Shown here piece by piece: positions 1-5,954 of a stretch of 7,912 bases of DNA. Origin of the DNA: JBCBAP01 sp038532435 (lineage in GTDB: Bacteria > Pseudomonadota > Alphaproteobacteria > Rhodobacterales > Rhodobacteraceae); NCBI GenBank assembly GCA_038532435.1, contig JBCBAP010000105.1, forward strand, positions 1-7,912. The letters are read 5' to 3'. The stretch's first letter is position 1. Each line of letters opens with the position of its first letter. The notes under the pieces were generated by a model that saw only the letters and a program-made list of their open reading frames with translations, had not been told where the DNA came from and made no database searches. Made by a program: the position numbers and the translations under genes.

Positions 1-136
1 AACAAAACCAAACCGCCCGCATATCCCTTCATATGCACCATCAATTTCAAAGAGCATGCCATCCAAGCTACTGATCTCAGTGTCTTTTCTGGCACCGTCG
101 GTGTGGAGCCCCAAGGCCCCGGCGCCGCCGGTGAGA

Positions 137-179
137 GCGGGGTATATGGAGATTCTCTGACCCCCGCAACCGCTTTTTT
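137..179 (+). terminator. Weak terminator-like hairpin with T-run
   Basis: GCGGGG (137-142) can pair with CCCCGC (162-167), and a run of six T follows at 174-179. The gap between stem and T-run is 6 nt and the loop is about 19 nt, so it is not a textbook intrinsic terminator. An alternative pairing of AGCGG with CCGCT brings the stem next to the T-run but needs an even larger loop. It would serve a rightward transcript entering from the left edge, which I cannot otherwise demonstrate. Confidence 0.2.
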
Positions 180-237
180 CCCGCCAACGTCAGAAAAATG
201 ACAAACGCAAGGATCTGACAATCGCCCCGGCGTCACG

Positions 238-263
238 CGCATTTTCCTGTCCGGAAACCTGCG
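238..263 (-). terminator. Hairpin directly after the GT2 stop codon
   Basis: Immediately beyond the stop codon of the leftward glycosyltransferase lies an inverted repeat. CGCA (238-241) and TTTCC (243-247) face GGAAA (253-257) and TGCG (260-263), with a 5-nt loop and a small internal loop. It could stabilise or help end the glycosyltransferase transcript. No U-tract follows on the leftward strand, so intrinsic termination is doubtful. Confidence 0.25.
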
Positions 264-1205
264 TCAGTCGACGCTGCGGTAGGGGTGAACCGTATGTCCC
301 GCGAAGGCGGCGATGATGGCCGCGGACTGGTAGAGCTTCTTGAGGGACCGAAACAGGTATCTACGGCCCCTGCCCCGGTCCGCCACGTACACCACACCAC
401 CCAGGACCACGTAGACGGCCGCGTCGAGGATCAGCCCCACGGTCTTTGCGAGGCGATCCCAGAATGCCTTCCAGAAGCCTTCCCGATCCATCTGCATCTT
501 GGTCTGGCCAATGGAGACGCGGTAGGTTCGGTTGAGGTGCCACTTCATTGTCAGCCGCTTTGCCGGCCAGTGTTCAAAGACACGCAGGTCCTTGATCCAC
601 ACGACCTCTTCCCCCGCGGTCGTCACGCGCCAGAAGAGCTCAACGTCCGAACCGCCGGTAAAGCGCAGCGATTCATCAAATCGCAGGCCAAGACCGTCGG
701 CTGTAAACACATGGCGGCGCGCCAGTGTGTTGTTGGTTGCGGCGGTCGTGATCACCTCTCCGCTGATGCGCTCAGCTTCTTTCTTACTGCTGTCGCCGAG
801 CCAGGTTGGCCAGGGCGCGGGCAGGACTTTATCGTAAGGTCCGGTGATGACCGTGGCGCTGTTCGTCCGCATCTCCCGATCGGCGACCTCAAACCATGCT
901 TCAGACAGTTCTTCATCATCGTCGATGAACGCGATCCAGTCCGCGCCGAGCTCCAGGGCCATCTCAACGCAGCGGTTGCGCGCGAAGGGGATGCCGAGCT
1001 CCGGCTCCGATGCGTAGTGGATGGGGATCGCAGCCTCCGCGGCAAACCGTTCGACCTGTTCCTGAAGGGACGGCGTCGCCTCGTTCTCCACGACGACAAC
1101 GGACACCTCCAATCCATCAGGACGGGGTGCGGCGAGGATCGACCGCAAGCAGTTGAAGAAGAGGTCTGGCCGTTGGCGGGTACACAACGTGATGACAAGA
1201 TGCAT
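264..1205 (-). CDS. Family 2 glycosyltransferase (GT-A fold)
   Basis: Probably transfers a sugar from a nucleotide-sugar donor to a lipid-linked glycan on the cytoplasmic face of the inner membrane. The 313-residue protein opens with the GT-A first strand (LVITLCTRQRP, residues 3-13). A DxD-type metal and nucleotide site, IDDDEEL, has its aspartates at 95-97, and GGSDVELFWR (184-193) resembles the acceptor/base motif of the family. A hydrophobic stretch at about 257-275 may anchor it in the membrane. I chose ATG at 1205 because the GT-A strand starts right after it. A TTG at 1229 overlapping the upstream stop codon is possible, but neither start has a strong ribosome site. The gene follows the GT4-type gene by about 20 nt, which suggests co-transcription. 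Exopolysaccharide enzymes of the ExoM type have similar length and layout, but the exact sugar cannot be told. Family is well supported; substrate is unknown. Confidence 0.92.
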   Translation of the reverse strand: MHLVITLCTRQRPDLFFNCLRSILAAPRPDGLEVSVVVVENEATPSLQEQVERFAAEAAIPIHYASEPELGIPFARNRCVEMALELGADWIAFIDDDEELSEAWFEVADREMRTNSATVITGPYDKVLPAPWPTWLGDSSKKEAERISGEVITTAATNNTLARRHVFTADGLGLRFDESLRFTGGSDVELFWRVTTAGEEVVWIKDLRVFEHWPAKRLTMKWHLNRTYRVSIGQTKMQMDREGFWKAFWDRLAKTVGLILDAAVYVVLGGVVYVADRGRGRRYLFRSLKKLYQSAAIIAAFAGHTVHPYRSVD

Positions 1206-1225
1206 GGCGTGACCCAACCGATGGT

Positions 1226-2293
1226 TCAACGGGATGTCGACAAGACGGTGTCATAGACAGAATCCAGCCTGTCGGTGACCGGCGCAAGGTCGAACAGATC
1301 GAACGCCCGTGCGAGTCCCTGTTTCGCGAGATCGTCACGCAGTTCATCGGAATCAAGTACCGGACCAAGCGCCCGCGCAATAGTGTCAGCCGACACCGGG
1401 GAAATCGGAATGCCCGTATCCCCCGCAACCTCCGCCAGCCCGCCATTGATAGAGGTTACGAGCGTTGCGCCACCGGCCATGGCCTCAAGCGCCGCCCGAC
1501 CGAACGGCTCATCGTTGAGCGTCGGCACGACCGCGATGGCAGCGGAGGTCAAAAGGTCAACCACGTCGGCGAAAGGCCGGTCGGTGTCGAGGGTGACTTG
1601 CCCCGCCACCGGCGCCACCGCCGCGCGCATGCGCTCCACGATCTCGGGAAAGAAACTGGACCGGCTCACCAGCAGGTGCGCGCGCCAGTCCGGCCGCTCC
1701 GCGAGCACGACCGCCAGCGCCTCCGCCAGTTCCACCCCGCCCTTGAGCGGGTGCGCGCGACCGGTGAAGGCGATCACCTTCTCCCTCTCCGGTTTCGGGT
1801 GCCAAGTGCTCATGTCGAGGGCGTTGTGCACGGTGAATGTCGGGGTGCGCACAACGGGCCAGTTCCCGGTGAAATGATCCTTGCAGGACTCGCTGACGAA
1901 GATCAGGCCGGCGAGCTTGTGAAACCGCCAGCGATGGCGCAGGCCCGACAAGGCATTTGACGGCGGCTTGATGTAGTTGTGCCGGTGCACGATGACCGGA
2001 ACCTTCGGAAAGGTCCGTGCAATCCGCACGCCGGTGGGCACGTGGGAGTGCATCACGATCAGGTCCGGATCGACGCCTGCGATTGCCGCGTTCAGCGCGC
2101 GGCGATTGCCCTTCGGATAGAGCCGCAGATCGAACCCGTCGAAGGGCTCCTCAACCTCTTCAGCGATGATTGTCGTGCTGTCCCGATATCGGCTGGCTGC
2201 AACGAAATCCCGGGCGCACAAATCGATGGAGGTCGCTGCGCGCGGGCCGAAATGCATGTTGCGGGGAAGGACCACTGCGATCCGAGGTACCAT
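1226..2293 (-). CDS. Family 4 (GT-B) glycosyltransferase
   Basis: A retaining GT-B-fold glycosyltransferase, probably cytoplasmic, adding a sugar during assembly of a surface polysaccharide or glycolipid. The 355-residue product starts with the first Rossmann strand (RIAVVLP, 4-10) followed by a glycine-containing loop, FGPRAATS (15-22). The linker segment VHNALD is typical of GT4 enzymes. The C-terminal donor domain has GRAHPLKGG with Lys184, expected to contact donor phosphate. It also has the EX7E motif EPFGRAALE, with glutamates 262 and 270, followed by a glycine-rich turn. The frame extends upstream to a TTG at 2356, but those 21 extra residues match nothing in the fold. ATG 2293 has a GGAG ribosome site (complement of 2303-2306) 9 nt away, so I start there. 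It is the first gene of a leftward pair with the GT2 gene. Sugar specificity cannot be read from the sequence. Confidence 0.93.
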   Translation of the reverse strand: MVPRIAVVLPRNMHFGPRAATSIDLCARDFVAASRYRDSTTIIAEEVEEPFDGFDLRLYPKGNRRALNAAIAGVDPDLIVMHSHVPTGVRIARTFPKVPVIVHRHNYIKPPSNALSGLRHRWRFHKLAGLIFVSESCKDHFTGNWPVVRTPTFTVHNALDMSTWHPKPEREKVIAFTGRAHPLKGGVELAEALAVVLAERPDWRAHLLVSRSSFFPEIVERMRAAVAPVAGQVTLDTDRPFADVVDLLTSAAIAVVPTLNDEPFGRAALEAMAGGATLVTSINGGLAEVAGDTGIPISPVSADTIARALGPVLDSDELRDDLAKQGLARAFDLFDLAPVTDRLDSVYDTVLSTSR

Positions 2294-2302
2294 ACCGATC
2301 TG

Positions 2303-2306
2303 CTCC
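2303..2306 (-). promoter_or_regulatory. Ribosome binding site of the GT4 gene
   Basis: GGAG on the leftward strand, 9 nt before ATG 2293. It supports the internal ATG over the upstream TTG at 2356, which falls in sequence with no fold match. Confidence 0.5.
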
Positions 2307-2350
2307 GCTTTCGCCTCTGGGCGGGCGACGCTGCCTGCGCTCAGCCCTAG

Positions 2351-2392
2351 AGCCAATCCGTTGAATGCGCAAGGCGCAGTCAGCCATCCGTT
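2351..2392. repeat. Direct repeat flanking a small hairpin
   Basis: AGCCAATCCGTT (2351-2362) and AGCCATCCGTT (2382-2392) are the same word apart from one extra A. Their ATCCGTT cores lie 30 bp apart, about three helical turns. Between them is a perfect 5-bp hairpin, TGCGC-AAG-GCGCA (2366-2378). The block lies in the untranslated region upstream of the GT4 start, where a regulator site or leader structure is plausible. No known consensus is recognised. Confidence 0.4.
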
Positions 2393-2405
2393 ACCGGTCC
2401 GTCAA
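2377..2405 (-). promoter_or_regulatory. Possible promoter for the glycosyltransferase pair
   Basis: On the leftward strand TTGACG (complement of 2400-2405) matches the -35 consensus in five of six positions. No good -10 lies at the usual distance: TGACTG at 17 nt is poor. It sits back to back with a rightward TTGAC box at 2432, as expected for divergent promoters. This is weak evidence from the -35 box only. Confidence 0.25.
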
Positions 2406-2431
2406 AAAGATCGGGCAACATGCTCGCAGCC

Positions 2432-2462
2432 TTGACTCAACGACGGATTACTTGGCTAGATC
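2432..2462 (+). promoter_or_regulatory. Possible promoter for the protease gene
   Basis: TTGACT (2432-2437) matches the -35 consensus in five of six positions. TAGATC (2457-2462) could act as a degenerate -10 at 19 nt spacing, which is longer than ideal. A transcript from here would have a leader of under 30 nt before ATG 2496. Moderate -35, poor -10. Confidence 0.3.
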
Positions 2463-2495
2463 TGACGTGTGCAAGTACAGTCAGGATGTGTGACC

Positions 2496-3689
2496 ATGAA
2501 GTACCTTCACGCCATAACCGGTTCCTTCGCAATTCTCATGGCAAGCTGCGTGAGCACGGAAAGTGTCGTCGGATATGACGGCGTGACCCGTCCCGGCAGC
2601 TACTATGTCGACTACGAATACGTTGCCGATGTGCGAAGTTGGGGGAACACGGGCTTTTCCAGCATCCTCGCCGGAAACGAGGAGAGCGCGAGGAGCGCCT
2701 TCACCACCTCGAACGAGATCCTCGTGGACGGGCTGAACCAGCAGCGGCGGCTCGAGGAATTGTGGGCCAGCCGCGCGCAGGGCGTGAACACCGTGGTTTC
2801 GGGCGGTCTGATGGTCGGTGCCACGCTTTTTGGCATCAATGCCATGAACAGCGCCAGCGACCCGTCCCAGGTCTCGTCACTCAGCAACGCGACCCAGCAG
2901 CTCATCGGCAGCATCGGGAACCTGAGCGACTCGATCGCGCGGGACATCATGTCGAGCTCTGCAGACTTCGCGGACAGCCGGGGCCGGTCCATAGACCGGG
3001 ATGCGTGGCGCGCGGTCGTCGTGTCAGACGACCCGGTGGCCCGCAGCCTCGTGCGGGTCATCAACGAGACCAAGTTCTCGCACTGCACGGGCTTCTTCAT
3101 CCAGCCGAAGGTGATCGCCACCTCGGCCCACTGCTTCAGGCGTGGGGACTATATCCGTGCGTTCAAACCGGCGATGGACAACGGGGAACGGCTGCTGACA
3201 GGCAACGACTATGAATATCGGGTAACGCGGTACTTCTGGCCCGGCGACTATGATCCCGATCGCGCCTGCTCAGCCCATGACTACGCCTTCCTCCTCACCG
3301 ATCGTCCGAGCGGGGAGTGGCTGTCGATCGAAACATCGAAGCCAAAGGTCGGCACCAAGGTTTTCCTGATGGGATTCTCCGGCGATCTCAACGGAGGTTT
3401 CTACATGCGGATGGACTATGGATGCCGCGTCGATACTGTCGGGCGGCGGGATTACATCCGCCACAGTTGCGCCTCCTACGGTGGCAACAGCGGCGGCCCA
3501 TTGATCCGTGTCAGGCAGAAGGCGGGCAAAGCCGAGTTCGCAGCAATCGGCGTGCACGGGTGCAGTTTCGGCGACGCGGGAAGACGGGCATCCAACAAAC
3601 GCGGCGCCGAGTTCATCGGGGAGATGGACGAGCTCTACCAGTCCGTCCTGCAGCGGGATCCCACCGCGGGGATCGCCGGGCTTTTCTAA
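2496..3689 (+). CDS. Trypsin-like serine protease, probable lipoprotein
   Basis: A predicted secreted peptidase of the chymotrypsin fold, probably anchored to the outer membrane by a lipid. Residues 1-17 form a short signal peptide ending in a lipobox-like L-M-A-S-C with Cys18; Met at -3 is unusual but tolerated. Val at +2 rather than Asp argues for outer-membrane sorting. Residues 19-185 match no domain I know and contain a hydrophobic segment at about 99-116. The protease domain carries His212 (TSAHC), Asp262 (HDYAFLL) and Ser332 (GGNSGGPL), a complete triad in the right order. Asn331 replaces the Asp of trypsin before the serine, as in V8-like and HtrA enzymes, so trypsin-style zymogen activation is unlikely. 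Cys197/Cys213 could form the disulfide next to the histidine. Of 397 residues, about 200 are protease. ATG 2496 has AGGA 9 nt upstream, better than GTG 2469. Its stop overlaps the opposing thyX stop. Substrate is unknown. Confidence 0.9.
   Translation: MKYLHAITGSFAILMASCVSTESVVGYDGVTRPGSYYVDYEYVADVRSWGNTGFSSILAGNEESARSAFTTSNEILVDGLNQQRRLEELWASRAQGVNTVVSGGLMVGATLFGINAMNSASDPSQVSSLSNATQQLIGSIGNLSDSIARDIMSSSADFADSRGRSIDRDAWRAVVVSDDPVARSLVRVINETKFSHCTGFFIQPKVIATSAHCFRRGDYIRAFKPAMDNGERLLTGNDYEYRVTRYFWPGDYDPDRACSAHDYAFLLTDRPSGEWLSIETSKPKVGTKVFLMGFSGDLNGGFYMRMDYGCRVDTVGRRDYIRHSCASYGGNSGGPLIRVRQKAGKAEFAAIGVHGCSFGDAGRRASNKRGAEFIGEMDELYQSVLQRDPTAGIAGLF
3657..3685 (+). terminator. Weak terminator-like hairpin at protease 3' end
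   Basis: GATCCC (3657-3662) pairs with GGGATC (3669-3674) across a 6-nt loop, and TTTT follows at 3682-3685 after a 7-nt gap, just before the stop codon. It lies inside the coding sequence because the convergent thyX leaves no intergenic space. The stem is short and the T-run distant, so it may be incidental. Confidence 0.2.
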
Positions 3690-4597
3690 GGCGCGCGGAG
3701 CGCTGCCTCGAACTCGCGCCACTCGCCGGCGCTCATGCCGGAGGTTTCCTTCGTCACCTCCTCGCCGGCGAGCATGCGGCGCAGGCACTCCATGCCCGTT
3801 GCGCTAAACTGGACTGATCCCAGCCGGTAATCCTCGAATGCGGCATAGGCGGCGGGGACCCAGTCTTTGACCATCTCGCAGATCGCATCCGCATAGACCC
3901 GGATCTCATACTGCGCATGGGCATCCGCACGCAGCCGGAGGAAGTGGAAGAGGTTGTGCAGATCAACCTTCCAGTACCACTGGGTGTAGATGTTCATCGG
4001 CAGGTTCATCCGGGCGAGCTCCCGGGCGAGGCCCTGCTGACCATCCTCGGACAACATCGCCACATAGTGGTCGTAGGACCGTGTGGCATCGGCCTTGAGG
4101 GTCTCGAGCACCCTTGCCGCCTCCGCCTCTTCCAGAACGGCACCGCGGCCCTGATTGTTCTGGGTCGACTGGGCCGCGAGCTGTTCAGGCGCAGGAATGT
4201 AGAATTCCCGGTCGAGAATCGAGTAGCGGGCGGAGTACTCATTCACGTTGGCGGTACGATGCCGGATCCACTGACGTGCGACGAAGACGGGCAGCTTCAC
4301 ATGCAGCTTGAGCTCGCACATCTCGAACGGCGTCGAATGCCAATGCCGCATGAGGTACCGGATCAACCCGCTGTCGTCCCGCGCCTTCTTCGTCCCCGCG
4401 CCGTAGCTCACCCGTGCGGCCTGCACGATAGCCGCATCATCACCCATGTAATCGATCACCCGCACAAAACCGTGGTCGAGCACGGGCTGTGCGGTGTAGA
4501 GATGCGCTTCCATCGCCGGAACCGTGGGCCGGAGCGTTCCGGACGTCTCGGACCGAGCCATCTCGATTTCCGCCAACTGTTCTTCCGTGAGGGACAT
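3686..4597 (-). CDS. thyX: Flavin-dependent thymidylate synthase ThyX
   Basis: Methylates dUMP to dTMP using methylene-tetrahydrofolate as carbon donor and NADPH-reduced FAD, supplying thymidylate for DNA synthesis in the cytoplasm. It is the alternative to the unrelated ThyA. The family signature RHRX7S is exact: Arg112-His113-Arg114 and Ser122. HSTPFE (87-92) precedes it, and the conserved C-terminal helix LRLRADAHAQYEIR (220-233), which helps bind nucleotide and flavin, is intact. The product has 303 residues, on the long side for ThyX because of an N-terminal extension and a C-terminal tail typical of proteobacterial members. An ATG at 4669 would add 24 residues and reach past the divergent gene's start. 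ATG 4597 has a very strong GGGAGG site 6 nt upstream, so it is chosen. The active enzyme is normally a homotetramer. Its final codon overlaps the convergent protease gene. Confidence 0.98.
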   Translation of the reverse strand: MSLTEEQLAEIEMARSETSGTLRPTVPAMEAHLYTAQPVLDHGFVRVIDYMGDDAAIVQAARVSYGAGTKKARDDSGLIRYLMRHWHSTPFEMCELKLHVKLPVFVARQWIRHRTANVNEYSARYSILDREFYIPAPEQLAAQSTQNNQGRGAVLEEAEAARVLETLKADATRSYDHYVAMLSEDGQQGLARELARMNLPMNIYTQWYWKVDLHNLFHFLRLRADAHAQYEIRVYADAICEMVKDWVPAAYAAFEDYRLGSVQFSATGMECLRRMLAGEEVTKETSGMSAGEWREFEAALRAP

Positions 4598-4653
4598 CGC
4601 AGGCCTCCCAAAGCGCATCACATGAGTCGCCACATCTATATATTGATTGCAGC
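4598..4653. promoter_or_regulatory. Compact divergent promoter region, thyX and DUF817 operon
   Basis: Only 56 nt separate the two divergent start codons, so both promoters must sit here or inside the coding sequences. The one AT-rich core is at 4637-4644 (TATATATT), a candidate -10 usable in either direction. For the rightward gene, TATATT at 4639-4644 would place the transcript start almost at ATG 4654, implying a near-leaderless mRNA; no clear ribosome site precedes that ATG. No good -35 box is visible on either side. Confidence 0.35.
4604..4609 (-). promoter_or_regulatory. Strong ribosome binding site of thyX
   Basis: GGGAGG on the leftward strand, 6 nt before ATG 4597. It settles the thyX start against the upstream in-frame ATGs at 4618 and 4669. 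Confidence 0.75.
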
Positions 4654-5526
4654 ATGAGTGAAACCACAAGACCAGCCAAGCTGACCCTCGAACGCCAGCT
4701 TGGCGACTGGATGCGCTCTAGGCTGCCCGGACCGCTCGCGGAGTTCATCATGTTCGGTCTGAAGCAGGGCTGGGCCTGCCTCTTCGGTGGGCTTATGCTC
4801 ATGTTGCTGATCGGCACCCATCTTGTCTGGCAAGAGGAATGGCCGGTCGCGCGGTATGACTTCCTGTTCGTCGCGGCGATCGCGATCCAGATCGCATTTC
4901 TGACTTACGGCCTCGAGAGCCTTGCGGAGGCCCGGGTCATCCTGCTCTTTCACATCACCGGGACAGTGATGGAGGTGTTCAAGATCCACATGGGCTCCTG
5001 GTCCTATCCTGAGCCGGGCCTGATCAAGCTCTACGATGTACCTCTGTTTTCCGGGTTCATGTATGCGAGCGTCGGCAGCTACATCGCCCGCGTGATCCGG
5101 CTGTTTGATATGCGGTTCACCGGGTTCCCTCCCCGGGGCATGCTGACGCTGCTCGCGGGTCTCATCTACATCAACTTCTTCACCCACCATTTCGGGCCGG
5201 ACATCCGCTGGGCCCTCATGCTCGCGACACTTCTGCTGTTCGCACCGGCACGGGTCTGGTTCACGATCAGCGCGCGCGCGCTCTGGATGCCGCTTGTCCT
5301 TGCAGCCGCGCTCGCTACCTTCTTCCTCTATGTGGCGGAAAGCATCGGGACGGCGACGGGCACGTGGATCTATCGTGGACAAACCACGTTCACCCTCGCG
5401 CCACTGTCAAAGGCGGGCGCGTGGTACTTGCTCTTGTGGGTCAGTTTCGCGCAGGTTCTGATCGTGTTCGATAGCGTCGTGATCAGAAGAGCGCCTTCAA
5501 ATCCCAGATCAAAGGACATCCCATGA
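4654..5526 (+). CDS. DUF817 family multi-pass membrane protein
   Basis: An inner-membrane protein of unknown function. The 290 residues contain about eight hydrophobic segments (roughly 40-58, 69-87, 94-111, 128-147, 157-176, 182-200, 208-226 and 248-268) after an amphipathic, basic N-terminus. The stretch MEVFKIHMGSWSYPE (106-120), with charged and aromatic residues at a membrane boundary, and a later FFTHHFGPDIRW are what I recall as characteristic of DUF817. Buried polar residues such as Glu88, Glu107, His100 and His112 could bind a ligand or ion, but this is speculative. There is no clear ribosome site before ATG 4654, and the start is very near a candidate -10, so translation may be near-leaderless. 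It is the first gene of a coupled operon: its TGA overlaps the gloA ATG. The family call rests on memory of the signature; the transmembrane topology is clear from the sequence. Confidence 0.85.
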   Translation: MSETTRPAKLTLERQLGDWMRSRLPGPLAEFIMFGLKQGWACLFGGLMLMLLIGTHLVWQEEWPVARYDFLFVAAIAIQIAFLTYGLESLAEARVILLFHITGTVMEVFKIHMGSWSYPEPGLIKLYDVPLFSGFMYASVGSYIARVIRLFDMRFTGFPPRGMLTLLAGLIYINFFTHHFGPDIRWALMLATLLLFAPARVWFTISARALWMPLVLAAALATFFLYVAESIGTATGTWIYRGQTTFTLAPLSKAGAWYLLLWVSFAQVLIVFDSVVIRRAPSNPRSKDIP

Positions 5527-5954
5527 CCATCACATACCTTCACACCATGGTCCGCGTGCGCGATATCGAGGAGAGCAAGCGATTTTACTGCGACCTCCTC
5601 GGGCTTGAGGAAACCCGCCGGATGGAGAGCGAGAAGGGCCGTTTCACCCTCGTTTTCCTGTCTCCTCCAGGTCAGGAAAATGCGGCCGTCGAGCTCACCT
5701 ACAACTGGGACGGGGACGATGGGCTGCCGTCGGACGGCCGCCACTTCGGCCACCTGGCTTACCGGGTGAGCAACATCTACGACACCTGTCAGAAACTGAT
5801 GGACGGCGGCGTCACCATCAACCGGCCACCGCGGGACGGGCACATGGCCTTCGTCCGCAGCCCTGACAATGTGTCGATCGAGCTGCTGCAGGAGGGGGAC
5901 TCACTTCCTCCCCAGGAACCCTGGGCAAGCATGGAGAACACGGGGCACTGGTGA
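5523..5954 (+). CDS. gloA: Lactoylglutathione lyase (glyoxalase I)
   Basis: Isomerises the hemithioacetal of methylglyoxal and glutathione to S-lactoylglutathione, the first step of the cytoplasmic glyoxalase pathway; glyoxalase II then releases D-lactate. The 143-residue protein has the two βαβββ modules of the VOC superfamily. Candidate metal ligands match the GloA pattern: His7 (YLHTMVRV), Glu57 (AVELTYNW), His77 (FGHLAYRV) and Glu120 (SIELLQ). The short length and lack of the long insertions found in eukaryotic and some Pseudomonas forms suggest the Ni/Co-dependent bacterial class. The sequence RFYCDLLGL after the first strand is typical. AAAGGA at 5511-5516, 6 nt before the ATG, is a good ribosome site inside the preceding gene. 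Start and stop codons overlap both neighbours by 4 nt, so translation is probably coupled across the three genes. A glyoxalase II gene is not in the window. Confidence 0.95.
   Translation: MTITYLHTMVRVRDIEESKRFYCDLLGLEETRRMESEKGRFTLVFLSPPGQENAAVELTYNWDGDDGLPSDGRHFGHLAYRVSNIYDTCQKLMDGGVTINRPPRDGHMAFVRSPDNVSIELLQEGDSLPPQEPWASMENTGHW

Larger units (their letters stand above)
1..263. other. Left-edge stretch without a convincing gene
   Basis: No frame here is convincing. Rightward frame 1 is open from the window edge to a TGA at 199-201 (66 codons), but only about half of its codons end in G or C, well below the real genes nearby, and I recognise no motif. A leftward frame is also open from about 200 to the left edge, with a possible ATG near position 57, and is even poorer in G/C-ending codons. 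The stretch is probably intergenic, or the very end of a gene lying to the left. It holds two weak hairpins, listed separately. Confidence 0.5.

Noticed and set aside
285..1256. Long rightward open frame (323 codons) opposite the GT2 gene
   Set aside because: It is antisense to a glycosyltransferase with clear motifs; long antisense frames are expected in GC-rich DNA, and its translation shows no recognisable domain.
2294..2356. TTG-started 21-residue extension of the GT4 protein
   Set aside because: The extra residues have no counterpart before the first Rossmann strand, while ATG 2293 has a ribosome site at a normal distance.
2469..2495. GTG-started 9-residue extension of the protease
   Set aside because: It would put a cysteine and polar residues before the signal peptide; ATG 2496 has AGGA 9 nt upstream and gives a proper lipoprotein-type signal.
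3917..4657. Rightward open frame (246 codons) opposite thyX
   Set aside because: Shadow of thyX, which has the exact RHRX7S motif; the antisense product has no family features.
4598..4669. 24-residue N-terminal extension of ThyX from ATG 4669
   Set aside because: It would cross the strong GGGAGG site that serves ATG 4597 and overlap the divergent gene's start.
4636..5382. Leftward open frame (248 codons) opposite the DUF817 gene
   Set aside because: Its translation is a low-complexity, highly charged Arg/Glu/Asp/His-rich sequence, typical of the antisense of a GC-rich membrane-protein gene.
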